Notes under the pieces: generated by a model | The model's input: the letters and a program-made list of their open reading frames with translations, nothing else | Database searches by the model: none | What the model was told of the DNA's origin: nothing | Part shown: in pieces, positions 1 through 9,701 of the stretch | Position numbering within the stretch: the stretch's first letter is position 1 | Layout: the number at the start of each line of letters is the position of its first letter | Made by a program: the position numbers and the translations under genes | Assembly: GCA_963726005.1 (NCBI GenBank) | Contig: CAVSAT010000015.1 | Location: 75,661-139,660, forward strand | Source: Bog-473 sp963726005 | GTDB lineage: Bacteria; Actinomycetota; Acidimicrobiia; Acidimicrobiales; RAAP-2 | Direction: 5' to 3' | DNA length: 64,000 bases

Positions 1-1
1 G

Positions 2-1066
2 TGGAACGAGGACGTGCGCCGCGAGTTCGACGAGATCGTTCGCTTCTGGTGGGACCGGGGTGTGGCGGGCTTCCGGATCGACGTGTGCAACATGATGATC
101 AAGGACAAGGACCTCCGCGACAACCCGCCGGCGACCGCGGACGACCCGCTGGACCAACAGTTCATGGGGGTGCGGTCCGTCTACAACACCGACCGACCCG
201 AGGCCCATGACATCCTGCGGCGCTGGCGCGTCATCGCGGACACCTACGAGCCCGAACGCCTGCTGATCGGGGAGACGAACGTGGAGCAGTTGCCGACGCT
301 GATGGAGTTCTACGGCACGGGGCGCGACGAGCTCCACGGTGGTTTCAACTTCGTGTTCATCAACGCAGCCTTCGAGGCCGCGGCACTTCGCACGGTCGTC
401 GAGGGAACCGAGGAGTTGATCCCGCCGGACGCGTGGCCCATCTGGACCGGCTCCAACCACGACGTCTCGCGGCTTGCGACGCGTTGGGCGGACGGTGACC
501 CGGCCAAGGTGAAGGTGGCCATGCTCATCCTGCTCACCTTGCGCGGAACGCCGTTCCTGTACCAGGGCGACGAGATCGGGCTGACGGACGGCCCGATTGA
601 GCGTGCCGACGTTCTCGACGCGGTCGGGACCCGATTCTGGCCCTACTACAAGGGCCGTGACCCCGAACGGACCCCCATGCCCTGGCACGGCGGCGCCGGT
701 GGCGGGTTCAGCCCGCCGGGGGTGCGCACCTGGCTGCCGATGGCGGACCCCGCGCCGTGCAACGTGGCCGACCAGGAGGGCGACCCGACGTCGGTGCTCG
801 AGCTCTGCCGCCGGGCCATCGCGGCGCGCGCGGCCAGCGACGATCTCGCCGTCGGGCCCTACCGGTCGCTCGCCTCGCCCGGGGGCACGTGGGCCTACGC
901 CCGCGGCGGGGGCACCGCGGTGCTACTCAACATGTCCGACGCCCCGGCCACCTTCGACGGCGTCGGCGGCACCGTGACGGTCGGCACCGAGCACACCCTG
1001 GAGGGGTCGAGCATCGAGGGCGCGCTCAGCCTCGGGCCGTGGAGCGGGGCCGTCGTGGCGCGATGA
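2..1066 (+). CDS. GH13 alpha-glucosidase / alpha-amylase family enzyme, 5'-truncated
   Basis: Cut by the window start; about 354 C-terminal residues remain. The catalytic barrel is recognisable: GFRIDV carries the nucleophile Asp near residue 25 of the fragment, LIGETN carries the acid/base Glu, and SNHD is the third conserved region. Family knowledge points to a cytoplasmic exo-acting alpha-glucosidase or related glucan/trehalose hydrolase acting on maltose- or isomaltose-type oligosaccharides; the exact substrate cannot be read from this part. A short beta-sandwich-like C-terminal domain ends the protein. It converges on the GYD gene 64 bases downstream. The reading frame is intact, unlike several neighbours. 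Trehalose synthase or trehalose-6-phosphate hydrolase remain alternatives. Confidence 0.88.
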   Translation, partial: WNEDVRREFDEIVRFWWDRGVAGFRIDVCNMMIKDKDLRDNPPATADDPLDQQFMGVRSVYNTDRPEAHDILRRWRVIADTYEPERLLIGETNVEQLPTLMEFYGTGRDELHGGFNFVFINAAFEAAALRTVVEGTEELIPPDAWPIWTGSNHDVSRLATRWADGDPAKVKVAMLILLTLRGTPFLYQGDEIGLTDGPIERADVLDAVGTRFWPYYKGRDPERTPMPWHGGAGGGFSPPGVRTWLPMADPAPCNVADQEGDPTSVLELCRRAIAARAASDDLAVGPYRSLASPGGTWAYARGGGTAVLLNMSDAPATFDGVGGTVTVGTEHTLEGSSIEGALSLGPWSGAVVAR

Positions 1067-1130
1067 GCGTCGCGGCCCCGGCCACCCGGCGCCCCGAGCC
1101 GGCGTCACCGACCGGGCCGGTTGCGGTCGC

Positions 1131-1451
1131 TCAGCCGCCCGGCGGACGGTACAGCGTCTTGCGCTTCGATGCGGCATCCATCTCGTCGGCAGTGAGGAGC
1201 ACGACCGTGCGCGTCGTGGCCCCGCCCGCCCCGCTCACGATCAATCCGAGCGCCGCCGCGGACACGTTGTCCGGCATGTCCGCGACGACGTAGGCGTCGT
1301 TCTCACCGAAGGCGAAGTAGAAGGCCTCGACCTTGCCACCCTGCTCCTGGATCGCGGCCGACGCGGCGGCCACACGGGCAGAACCGCCCTCGGCTTTGAC
1401 GCCCTTGATGCCCTCGAGGGTGTACTTCACTTCGACCAGATACTTGGGCAT
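1131..1451 (-). CDS. GYD domain protein
   Basis: A 106-residue protein with the small ferredoxin-like GYD fold: MPKYLVEVKYT opens the first strand, FAFGENDAYVVADMPD is the segment that names the family, and it ends in a short basic tail. Length is typical of this family (about 95-110 residues). GYD proteins are cytoplasmic with no established reaction, so no function is assigned. It is a single gene converging on the glucosidase, with the beta-helix gene 98 bases upstream on the same strand. The ATG at 1451 is the only good start and begins at the expected first strand. Confidence 0.8.
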   Translation of the reverse strand: MPKYLVEVKYTLEGIKGVKAEGGSARVAAASAAIQEQGGKVEAFYFAFGENDAYVVADMPDNVSAAALGLIVSGAGGATTRTVVLLTADEMDAASKRKTLYRPPGG

Positions 1452-1549
1452 TGGCCCACCTCCCTTTCCGAGATCCCCCGTCCCACCCTAGGGACCCGGT
1501 GGGCGCGTGTCACGGGCCGCCGCCCGAACTCGGCCCGGCTCCCCGTGGG

Positions 1550-3126
1550 CTACCCCGCCGAGGCGCAGGTGGCGTCCAGTTGGGCGGCGTTGACCCCGTA
1601 GCTGTTGCCGCACTGTGTCACAGCCACGTTGTCGCCTGAGGCCCCAGCGGCCTGGACGCTGATGGGGCTGGTCGGGTCTGCGGGGTAGAGCACGCCGAGC
1701 GCGCCGTTGAAGACGTTGTCCATGATCGTCAGCCCGTTGCTGCCCCACACCCGGATCGCGGCGATGTAGGGCGTGTCGCAGAAGTACACGAGGCCGAGGG
1801 TACAGGTGCCGTCGAACATCGGGAAGACGTTGTTGGAGACGTTCACGGCTGCGACATACTGAACTTCCATTGCGCTCCCGGGCCACTGCGTCGCGATCGA
1901 GCCACCGTGCGTCGGAAGCGCCGGCTGGGTGGCGGTGTTGTTCGTGATCGTCAGGTAGGAGTTCACATACGGAGCCGTCGTATCCGCTGGGTTGGTGCCC
2001 AAGATCTGGATCAGCGGCGCAGCGTTGTTGATCGTATTGCCCGTCAACGTGACGTGTTGCTCCTGAACACCCGGCACCTGACCCTGCAGCGAGGCCAACC
2101 AGTCTGAGCTGAAGTTGCTCCACGTGTTGTTCGGCCCAATGGTGATGTTGTCCTCCGCGGCCCATTGGGCCCGGCCGTTCACGATCGAGGTCGAGTAGAT
2201 GTCGTATTCGAAGTCCATGGCGTCGGGACCCATGCCCGTGAAGGTGTCGCCGCTGACGGTCAGACCCTTGGCCGACTCGACCGTGAGGCCGTGATAACCG
2301 GCGTTGGTGAATGTCGACCCCGTGATGGCGATGTTGGTATTGAGCGATTGGTCACCGCCGAGGCCGTAGGGGGTTGGAGCGTCATGAAGTCGGCCGCCAC
2401 CGGCTGAACGATGGTCGAACCGTCGCCGTCGATGGTCAGGTTGGTGGTGTTCTGTAGGTGCAGTGACTCGTTCACCGCGTAACAAGCCAGCGCCGGAAGC
2501 TTGACCACAACCGGCTTCGACGCGGTGCCCGGCGGCAAGGACGAGAGCCACGAGAGCAGTGCCGGAGCGGCGTCCGACGAGCAGTCGTCGGGAATGCTCG
2601 CGGGGGGAGTGACGACCAGAGGCACCACGGGAGCAGGGTTCCCGTCGTTCGGGTGAAAAGTGCCGCTGCTCGCGGTCAAGGTGCCCGCGCTCGCCGTGAA
2701 AGTGCCGTCGCCCGAGTAGGTCGCCTGCGCCGTCTCAGGCGAGCCTGACGCCGGCAGTGCCGACGTGACCTTGCCGGTCGCGACGCCGCCCGACATCGAC
2801 ACCGTATCGCTGAGGCCGTCGCACTGGAGCGGGCCAAAGCCGTTGACCGCGAAGGACACCGATCCCGTCGGGGCCGCGGTGCCCGACGGCACGCCGATCA
2901 CCTTCGCCCTGAACGTGGGTGAGCTGGAGCCCACCAGCACCGCCATGGACAACGTCGTGCTCGAATTGGCCGTGGACGCCGCCCCGGCCGGCGCAGCCGG
3001 CAACGAGTCCCCCACGACCGCGACCGGCGCCACGGCGAGGACGGCCCCGAGCGCAGCGACCCCGCGACGGAACATCTGCGACTGCGTGATTCGGCCTTGT
3101 TGAGCCCACTTCCTTAGAAGCGTCAT
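1550..3126 (-). CDS. Secreted Ig-like / right-handed beta-helix protein, one frame break
   Basis: About 525 residues if a break near 2375 is repaired. The N-terminus (MTLLRKWAQQ, then a hydrophobic stretch) looks like a signal peptide, so the protein is probably exported. Next comes an Ig-like repeat of the bacterial surface type (GTAAPTGSVSF, ATYSGDGTFTAS). The second half is rich in Asn/Thr/Ile strands (LTIDGDG, NIAITGSTF, GLTVSGDTF, LTITNNT), typical of parallel beta-helix or pectin-lyase-like folds. The frame changes in a run of five C (coding strand); one extra C restores continuity. The ATG at 3126 is preceded by GGGAGC. Family proteins bind or cut polysaccharide, but no catalytic residues could be identified. 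The upstream ATG at 3156 is less likely because it precedes the signal sequence by ten extra residues. Confidence 0.72.
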
Positions 3127-3330
3127 TGAGCTCCCGCTGACGGACAGCTCGAGCACGACGGTCCGTCAGCATCGTCCATACTCGCGTCTGTTGTGTATCC
3201 GTAGACAGTGTCGCATTACGCAGAGCACCCGCCCAAGAAGTTTGCGTTCTCATCACCGCCAGGAAACCCTTCGATCACGCCGCCCGGTGTTCTCCCGTAC
3301 GCCTCCTCGTCGACTCCCGGCGTAATGGCC

Positions 3331-4305
3331 CTAGCGGTTCACCGGCGACATGTCGGCGTAGCGCTCGCCCTTCGCCGGCGCGACGCCGTCGAGCAGCGCG
3401 AGGTCCTCCTCGGTCAGCTCGACGTCGAGGGCCCCGACGTTCTCCTCGAGGTAGGTGCGGTGCTTCGTGCCCGGGATCGGAGCGACGTCCCGTCCCGCCG
3501 CGTGCACGAAGGCGAGCGCCACCTGCCCGGCGGTGCAGCCCTTGGCCGAGGCGAGCTGGTCGATCAGTTCGACGATGCCGATGTTGTCGGCCAGGTTGTC
3601 GCCCTGGAACCGGGGCTGGTAGCGGCGGAAGTCGGACGCGTCGAGGTCGTCGAGCGTGCGCAGGCGCCCGGTGAGGAAGCCGCGCCCGAGCGGGCTGTAG
3701 GGGACGAAGCCGATGCCGAGCTCGCGCAGCGTGGGGAGGATCTCCTGCTCGGGGTCGCGCGACCAGAGCGAGTACTCGGTCTGCAGCGCGGAGATCGGGT
3801 GCACGGCGTGCGCCCGGCGGATGGTGGCCGGCGCGGCCTCGGACAGGCCGAGGAAGCGCACCTTGCCCTGGGCCACGAGCTCGGCCATGGCGCCGACGGT
3901 CTCCTCGATGGGGGTGTCGGGGTCCACCCGGTGCTGGTAGTAGAGGTCGATGTGGTCGACGCCGAGGCGGGAGAGCGAGCCGTCGCAGGACTGGCGCACG
4001 TACTCGGGGCGACCGTTGACGGCGCGCCTGGTCGGGTTCTCGGGGTCGCGCACGATGCCGAACTTGGTGGCGATCACCGCCTCGTTGCGCCGGCCGGCCA
4101 GCGCCCTCCCGACCAGCTGTTCGTTGGTGTAGGGCCCGTACATGTCGGACGTGTCGAAGAAGGTCACCCCGAGATCGAGCGCCCGGTGGATCGTGGCGAT
4201 CGACTCGGTGTCGTCCCCGGGCCCGTAGAAGTCCGACATCCCCATGCAGCCGAGGCCCTGTCGGGACACCTCCAGGCCCTGGGTTCCGAGTGCGATCGTT
4301 TCCAT
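3331..4305 (-). CDS. Aldo/keto reductase
   Basis: A complete 324-residue NADPH-dependent oxidoreductase of the AKR superfamily. The tetrad is present: D51 and Y56 in FFDTSDMYG, K81 in VIATKFG and H125 in YYQHRVD. The C-terminal cofactor loop PIPGTKHRTYLEENV is typical of the AKR13/YajO-like group that reduces or oxidises small carbonyl compounds. The substrate is unknown. It is a cytoplasmic barrel with no signal peptide. It stands alone: the beta-helix gene lies 204 bases downstream and the ABC permease stop 124 bases upstream. The ATG at 4305 starts exactly at the family's first strand (METIALGTQGLEVS), which fixes the start. Confidence 0.93.
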   Translation of the reverse strand: METIALGTQGLEVSRQGLGCMGMSDFYGPGDDTESIATIHRALDLGVTFFDTSDMYGPYTNEQLVGRALAGRRNEAVIATKFGIVRDPENPTRRAVNGRPEYVRQSCDGSLSRLGVDHIDLYYQHRVDPDTPIEETVGAMAELVAQGKVRFLGLSEAAPATIRRAHAVHPISALQTEYSLWSRDPEQEILPTLRELGIGFVPYSPLGRGFLTGRLRTLDDLDASDFRRYQPRFQGDNLADNIGIVELIDQLASAKGCTAGQVALAFVHAAGRDVAPIPGTKHRTYLEENVGALDVELTEEDLALLDGVAPAKGERYADMSPVNR

Positions 4306-4429
4306 CGGTGCGGGCTCCTCTCCTCGGCGGCCGGGGGTGGCCGGATCCGGTCGAGTTCACCCTACGGCGCCCCGGCGGGATCCCTTTCGGAACTGTCCGC
4401 GCCCGGCTCGGAGCGCCGCCCCCGCCCGC

Positions 4430-5294
4430 TCAGCTCATCCCGGCCTTGGTGAAGAGCCGGACGGCGCCGGCGAAGACGACGGTGGCGTAGGCCACCAGCA
4501 CGAGCATGGACAGCATGGCCATCTCGGTCGCGCTGCTCAGGCCCCAGATGTTGTGCAGCGCCCGCACGCCGCTGGCCCCGGTCATGCCGTAGCGGAAGAG
4601 GGCCAGCGCGTGGGTGAGCGGGAGCACCTTGGCCACGGCGCCGAGCCAGTGCGGCAACGATGTGATCGGGAAGAGGGAGCCGGCGAAGAAGAAGGGCACG
4701 ATGGCCACGGCGGGAACCGCCGCGATGTACTCCTCCGGGCTGGGGAGGCGGACGGACATGATCTCCGCCAAGCCGTACATGAGCGACCGCGAACACGAGC
4801 GCCGCTGCGACGAACCACAGGGTGCGCAGACCCGTCTCGTAGGCGGCGCCGCGCAGGGCGGAGGCGGCGATCAGGACGGCCAGCTGCAGCGCCGTGAGCG
4901 CGAGTGCCGCCAGCAGGTTGCCGACCACGATGGAGGAGCGCCGGATCGGTGCAACGAGGAGCTCGCGCATCGCCCCGTGCTGGCGGTCGACGATCACGCC
5001 GAGGCCCGAGAACGTGCAGTTGAGCGGGATGAGGAGTCCCACCGTCGCCAGCGCGACGAACGTCATGTAGGCGGTGCGACCGGCAGGCAGCGCGATGGTG
5101 TTGGCGAGCGCCGGGGCGATGACGAGTGCGAAGAGCACCGGGGTCAGCAGCGGGACAACGAGCGACCGCGGCGAGCGCACGGTCAGCGCGAGCCGGCGCT
5201 TGGCCAAGACGGCCGCGGCGGGAACCGAGCGCGTCCGTTCCGCCGGGCGCTGACGGACGGCGATCGGAAGGGAAGTGGTGGCGGTTGCGGTCAT
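4430..5294 (-). CDS. ABC-2 type exporter permease, one frame break
   Basis: About 287 residues across two frames. The first part (from ATG 5294) has a basic cytoplasmic N-terminus and hydrophobic segments around PLLTPVLFALVIAPALA, TFVALATVGLLIPL and the DRQHGAMRELLVAPI loop characteristic of DrrB-type ABC-2 permeases. The frame breaks near 4785, inside FAVAH followed by MYGLAEI; the remainder gives PAVAIVPFFFAGSLFPI and further membrane helices. It would pair with the ATPase immediately upstream (27-base gap) to export a hydrophobic compound or antibiotic-like substrate across the membrane. Six helices are expected for the family and roughly that number is visible. The break may be a sequencing error. 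Confidence 0.8.
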
Positions 5295-5321
5295 GGAGAT
5301 GTCCTCTCTGCGGATCGGTGG

Positions 5322-6283
5322 CTAGTGATCGGTGGCGTTGAAGCGGTCGCCGGTGAGGCGAAGGTAGACGTCGTCGAACGTCGGCCGGCGCGTCGTCACC
5401 GCCCGCAGCACGACGGACTCCTCCCAGAGGAGGTCCACGAGGCTCTGACCCGCCCGGTCCCGGAGGATCACGGTGACCGTCGAGCCCGATGGTGACGATG
5501 TCGTCGGCCACCACCCCGGCGCCAACCAACGTGGCGACGGCGCCCTCGGTCTCGTCGAGGCGCAGCTCGAGGACCTCCGTCCCGAGGGCCGCCAGGAAGT
5601 TCGACGGGCTGTCGCAGGCGACGATGCGACCGCCGTCGATGATGGCGACGCGGTCGCAGAGGCGCTCGGCCTCGTCGAGGTAGTGGGTGGTCATGAGGAT
5701 CGTGACCCCGGTGCGGTCCCGGAGGGTGGCGATCACGTCGAAGAGGTCGTGGCGGACGCGGGTGTCCAGCCCCACCGTCGGCTCGTCGAGGAAGAGGACC
5801 TGAGGGTCCGAGACGAGGGCCCGCACGATCTCCATGCGACGCCGCTGGCCCCCGCTGTAGGTGGCGACCGGGTCGGTCGAGATACTCCGAGAGCCCCACG
5901 ACCTGGCTCAACTCGGCCAGCCTGGTGCGGCCGATCGCGTCGTCCCGGCCCCACAGCCGCAGGTGCAGCTCCAGGTTCTGCCGGCCCGTCAGCGGATGGT
6001 CGACGACCGTGTCCTGGAAGACGACGCTGCTGCGGGCACGGGTACCGATCGGGTCCCGCGCCACGTCACGACCCCCCAGCAGGGCGCGGCCCGACGTGGG
6101 CCGCACGGTCGTGTTCAGCATCCCGATGGTCGTGGACTTCCCCGCCCCGTTCGGCCCGAGCAAGCCGAACGCCTCCCCCGGCGCCACGTCGAAGCTGACC
6201 CCGTTCACGGCGTGCACGTCGCCCGGGTACACCTTCTCGAGCGCGACGGCCTCGACGGCCGGGCTTGCGACGATTGCCGTCAT
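5322..6283 (-). CDS. ABC transporter ATP-binding protein (DrrA-like), two frame breaks
   Basis: The nucleotide-binding partner of the downstream permease, about 320 residues if repaired. It shows Walker A GLLGPNGAGKST, Q-loop VFQDTV, signature YSGGQRRRMEI, Walker B VLFLDEPTVGLD and the switch His in TTHYLDEAE, followed by the C-terminal extension typical of DrrA-type drug exporters. One extra base near 5870 separates DRP from VATYSGG; another near 5489 separates DIVTIG from STVTVIL. All catalytic motifs survive in one frame or another, so functional decay is not evident. The ATG at 6283 overlaps the TGA of the VOC gene (ATGA), implying translational coupling. Confidence 0.85.
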
Positions 6284-6665
6284 GACTCGTCCTCCTTCTT
6301 CTCGAACACGTTGACCAGGTGGCCCTGGGGGTCGCGCAGCATCATCGAGCGGCGGCCCCAGGGCTGCAGGGTGGGCGCCATCAGCCACTCGACGCCCAGC
6401 GTTGAGATGCGATCGAATTCGACGTCGATGTCGTCGGCGGCGAAGTCGAGGATGACCGCACCGAGGGCCACGCCCGCGGGCGGTCCACACGCATCCCGGC
6501 TGGAGGTCGGAGAACCGCACCCGGGAAACCCCGACTCGCTGCGCGGGCGTGGGCACCTCGACGTAGTAGTCGTTCACCACGACGTCGGTGTCCGACCAGG
6601 GTCGCGTAGAACCGCGCCAGGCCCGCCACGTCATCGGTGACGATGCGGCTCTGCACGAGCTGCAT
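6280..6665 (-). CDS. VOC-family (glyoxalase/bleomycin-resistance fold) protein, two frame breaks
   Basis: A single-domain VOC protein of about 128 residues reconstructed from three frames: MQLVQSRIVTDDVAGLARFYATL at the N-terminus, DTDVVVNDYYVEVPTPAQ in the middle, and LGAVILDFAADDIDVEFDRI through RSMMLRDPQGHLVNVFEK at the end. The closing DPxGHxVNVFE carries the usual third metal ligand Glu. Breaks lie near 6597 and 6478. It is first in a probable three-gene run with the ABC ATPase and permease (4-base overlap), so a role in self-protection against an exported or electrophilic compound is plausible but only inferred. The start at 6665 is chosen because it begins at the first VOC strand; ATGs further upstream are possible. 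Confidence 0.65.
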
Positions 6666-6844
6666 GCACGCTGCTTCGGGTCTCCCGGTTGTGCCCATCA
6701 CCACAGAGGACGAGACGCAGTCCCCGAAAGTGACGCCGCGCGCCACACCGATGTCGTTGTCACCTTCCGGTGTGCCATCTCGTCCTTCCAGTGGACACCG
6801 GCTCCGCCGCTGCGGTGTGCCGGTAGGTTGCAGGAGGAAGAGCG

Positions 6845-7844
6845 ATGCCGAGCGAGCAGCAGATCAGGGACGCGTGGGCGGAACACCGCCCGTATCTGGT
6901 CGACATGGCCTTTCGGATGCTGGGCGACATCGGCCGGGCCGAGGACGTCGTCCAGGAGGCGTTCCATCGGCTGTCCCAGAGCGATTTCGACGCCATCGAG
7001 GACGCCCGGGGCTGGCTGATCGTGGTGACCAGCCGGCTCTGCCTCGACGTCATCCGTTCGGCCCGGAACCGCCGGGAGCGGCCGGTCGGCGCGGCAGGAG
7101 CTGGAGGAGCGGTCCGGGCCGACGGTCGGGACCGCCCCGGTCGACCCGGCCGACCGCGTCACCCTCGACGACGGCGTCCGCCTGGCTCTGCTGGTCGTGC
7201 TCGAGCGGCTCTCCCCGGCGGAGCGCGTGGCCTTCGTCCTCCACGACATCTTCGGCGTGCCGTTCGACACGGTCGCCGACGACGGTCGGGCGACCCGAGG
7301 CGACCTGCCGCCAGCTGGCCCGCCGCGCCCGGCTCAAGCTCGATGCGCCCGACGGCGCCCGCCGTGCCGCTGTCACGCCGGCACGAGCACCGCGTCGTGA
7401 CCGACCGCTTCATCGCCGCGTGTGCCAACGGGAACTTCGACGAGCTCCTGGCGGTGCTCGACCCCGACGTGACGGGCGGCGTCGACCTGCGGCCCGGGCT
7501 GGTGGTCCACGGTGCCGAGCCCGTGGCCCACAACCTCGTGCACTTCTGGGGCTGGGGGGCCAGCCTCGTCTCGCTCCCGTTCGTGGACAAGCCGTGGATC
7601 GTGGCCTTTGCCGGACCGCGACGTCGCGGCGCTGTTCTCCTTGACGGTCACAGGCGACCGCGTGTCCAAGATCCACGTGTACGCGGAACCACGCGCGCTG
7701 GCGTTCATCCGGGACCGCATCCTCCCGGCCGGCTCAACGGCCTCGCGCGACACGCTTTCGTCGTCGCGTGCTGTCACATTCGGCGCCGCTGTGTCGTCCC
7801 ATGATGTGGGGCCGACCCGCCCCGACGAGGAGGAGAGCCCATGA
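6845..7844 (+). CDS. ECF sigma factor with SnoaL-like C-terminal domain, four frame breaks
   Basis: The N-terminus has sigma region 2 (YLVDMAFRMLGDIGRAEDVVQEAF, RGWLIVVTSRLCLDVIRSARNRR). After a break near 7090 comes region 4 (LERLSPAERVAFVLHDIFGVPFDTVA), then a break near 7284 into VGRPEATCRQLARRAR, which completes the region 4 helix-turn-helix. A third break near 7378 leads to HRVVTDRFIAACANGNFDELLAVLDPDV, a SnoaL-like fold, and a fourth near 7613 to DVAALFSLTVTGDRVSKIHVY. The arrangement matches ECF41/SigJ-type sigma factors, whose fused C-terminal domain replaces an anti-sigma factor. The start is supported by GGAGG about 5 bases before the ATG. The end overlaps the YceI start (ATGA). Four breaks in one gene suggest poor local sequence or a real pseudogene. 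Confidence 0.75.
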
Positions 7845-8389
7845 CCGTCGAGCAGACCGCACACCACCCGGCCGAGATCGCCGTCCCGCCGGGGCGCTAC
7901 CGGCTCGACCCAGAGCTGACCACCGTCACCTTTTCGGCCAAGAAGTTCGGCCTGTTCACGATCAGGGGGACGGTGGGGCTGGCCTCGGGCACCTTCACCG
8001 TCACCACCCCGCTGGAGCACTCGACGCTCCATGCCGTCCTCGCCGCCGACACGTTCTCGACACCCATGGCCAAGCGCCCCACGCACGTCAAGGGAGCGAA
8101 GCTGCTCGACACGGTCGCCTACCCCCGCATCGAGTTCGACTCGACGGACGTCGTGCCCACACCGGCCGGCTGGGAGGTTCGCGGCCTGCTCGCCGTGCAC
8201 GGTCAGGTACAGCCGGCCGTCCTCACGGTCACGTCGGCGTCGACGGACGGCGGCCTGGTGCGCATCGCCGCATCGGCGCACGTCGATCGCCGGATGTTCG
8301 GCGTCACGGGGATGCGGGCCGCCGCGTCCTCGGTCATCGAGGTGCGCATCGTGGCCGTGGGCACGCCGGTCGGCGCCCCGGGCCGTTAG
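7841..8389 (+). CDS. YceI family lipid-binding protein
   Basis: A 182-residue protein with the YceI lipocalin-like barrel: YRLDPELTTVTFSAKKFGLFTIRG, FDSTDVV, VRGLLAVHGQVQPAVLTV and the closing VDRRMFGVTG. Family members bind isoprenoids or other amphipathic molecules. No signal peptide is visible here, so this copy is probably cytoplasmic, as in many actinobacteria. It follows the sigma factor with an ATGA overlap, which suggests coupled expression and that it may be a target or partner of that sigma factor (inference). Its TAG overlaps the stop codon of rimI on the other strand, a convergent overlap of four bases. The frame is intact. Confidence 0.9.
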   Translation: MTVEQTAHHPAEIAVPPGRYRLDPELTTVTFSAKKFGLFTIRGTVGLASGTFTVTTPLEHSTLHAVLAADTFSTPMAKRPTHVKGAKLLDTVAYPRIEFDSTDVVPTPAGWEVRGLLAVHGQVQPAVLTVTSASTDGGLVRIAASAHVDRRMFGVTGMRAAASSVIEVRIVAVGTPVGAPGR

Positions 8390-8907
8390 TTCGGCCGGCC
8401 CTCTTCGATCGGCCGGCCCGTCGCCGCCAACGCGTCGAGTCGTTCGCCGTACTCGGTGCTGTCGACGTCGTAGACCCACATGACGAGCGCGTCCTGTCCC
8501 GTCACGGGGTAGTAGTTCTTGCGGACGGCAACCGGGGCGAACCCGAAACGCCGGTACAGCGCCTGCGCCGGCTCGTTGTTGGCCGCCACCTCGAGCGAGA
8601 TGTGCCTGACCCCGCCCGTGCGCAAGGTGCGGACGCCGTCCACGATCATCGTGGTGGCCACCCCCGCGCGCTGGAACGCCGGAGCGGTCGCGATGGTGGT
8701 CATGTGCGCCTCGTCGTTGACGATCATGAACCCGATGTAGCCCGCCAACTGCTCGCCCGCCCAGGCGGCCCGGTAGAGGCGGCCCTTGCGCAACGCGAGC
8801 TCGGAGTTGAAGACCTCGGGCGACCAGGGCTCCGGAAAGACGGTGCCCTCGATCCGGAGCACGTGTCGCAGGTCCCGGCGCTTGAGCTTCTCGAGGCGCA
8901 GCGTCAC
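8386..8907 (-). CDS. rimI: Ribosomal-protein-alanine N-acetyltransferase RimI-like
   Basis: About 173 residues of a GNAT acetyltransferase. Motif A (acetyl-CoA pyrophosphate loop) is APAFQRAGVATTMI; LEVAANNEPAQALYRRFGF is the RimI hallmark with the conserved Asn and Tyr. RimI acetylates the N-terminus of S18 in enterics; in actinobacteria this gene is usually linked to tsaB and tsaE, as it is here, and may acetylate other proteins. It follows tsaB with a gap of about 13 bases. Three GTG codons at 8916, 8910 and 8907 could start it; the last places VTLRLEKLKRRDL at the usual first strand. None has a strong ribosome-binding site, so coupling to tsaB is likely. Confidence 0.85.
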   Translation of the reverse strand: MTLRLEKLKRRDLRHVLRIEGTVFPEPWSPEVFNSELALRKGRLYRAAWAGEQLAGYIGFMIVNDEAHMTTIATAPAFQRAGVATTMIVDGVRTLRTGGVRHISLEVAANNEPAQALYRRFGFAPVAVRKNYYPVTGQDALVMWVYDVDSTEYGERLDALAATGRPIEEGRPN

Positions 8908-8920
8908 CACGGGCACCGGC

Positions 8921-9701
8921 TCAGGCTCGCGCGGCACGGGCGAAGTTGCTCCGTGCGTCCGCCTCCCGCATGTAGAGCGGAACGACGCAACGGGGCTCGA
9001 CTGGCGTTTCGCCCCCCTCGAGGCGCGCCAGGGCCAAGCTGAGAAGCGTTGCCGGGGGCGGGAACGAGGGTTCGGCCACGGATCGGACGCCGGGGACGAC
9101 CTCCAAGGACGCGGCGTAGCGGAGCGCGCCGTCGCCGACCGCCCGCACCGGTGCGCCCCCGAGTCCCCCCAGCATCGCCGCCAGGTCCACCGGCGTGAAC
9201 AGGCCGGGGGCGACGCGCACCGCGCGCAACCGCGCCCGCGTCGTCGATCGTGCACACGGTGGCGAACACCTCGCCCCGGCGGGCGTCGACGCAGGCCAGG
9301 ACGAGCCCGCGGTGGCCCGCCCCGGCCGCGCCCGCCACCAGGATGTCGAGGCTCGTGGCGCCGATGACACCGATCCCGAGCGACTGCGCCAGCGCCTTGG
9401 CCGCCGCGACCCCGACGCGCAGCCCCGTGAAGAGCCCCGGGCCGATGTCGACGGCCACGACCCCGAGGTCGGCGGGGGCCATACCCAGCTGGCCCAGCAG
9501 GTGTGCGAGCGCCGGCGTGAGGGTCTCGACGTGGCGGCGCCGGCCCGTCAGCGCGAACGTGGCCTGCACCCCGGCGGCGGTCCGCACGGCCACGCCCACC
9601 GTCTCGGTGGCGGTCTCGATCGCCACGATGGCGGAAGGCGCGGGCTCTGTCACCGGCTCTGCCTCCCGCTCCGGCTCAGCCACCGGCTCCGGCGCACTCA
9701 C
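8921..9701 (-). CDS. tsaB: tRNA threonylcarbamoyladenosine biosynthesis protein TsaB, one frame break
   Basis: About 260 residues if repaired. The N-terminal ASKHA half is clear: IVAIETATETVGVAV, VETLTPALAHLL, VAVDIGPGLFTGLRVGVAAAKALAQ. TsaB forms the platform for TsaD and TsaE in making t6A37 on ANN-decoding tRNAs in the cytoplasm. After TIDDAGAVAR the frame shifts near 9225, inside a GCGCGCGG run, and continues as VAPGLFTPVDLAAMLGG. Because the pathway is essential in most bacteria, the break is likely a sequence error. The GTG at 9701 overlaps the tsaE stop (GTGA) and begins a Glu/Pro-rich leader of about 20 residues before the fold. Confidence 0.87.

Noticed and set aside
1067..1130. GC-rich stem between the glucosidase and GYD gene as a terminator
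   Set aside because: Several overlapping imperfect stems typical of high GC; no T-tract and no single favoured fold.
3208..4452. Long plus-strand open frame opposite the aldo/keto reductase
   Set aside because: An antisense shadow of a high-GC gene; Arg/Val-rich, no domain and no plausible start.
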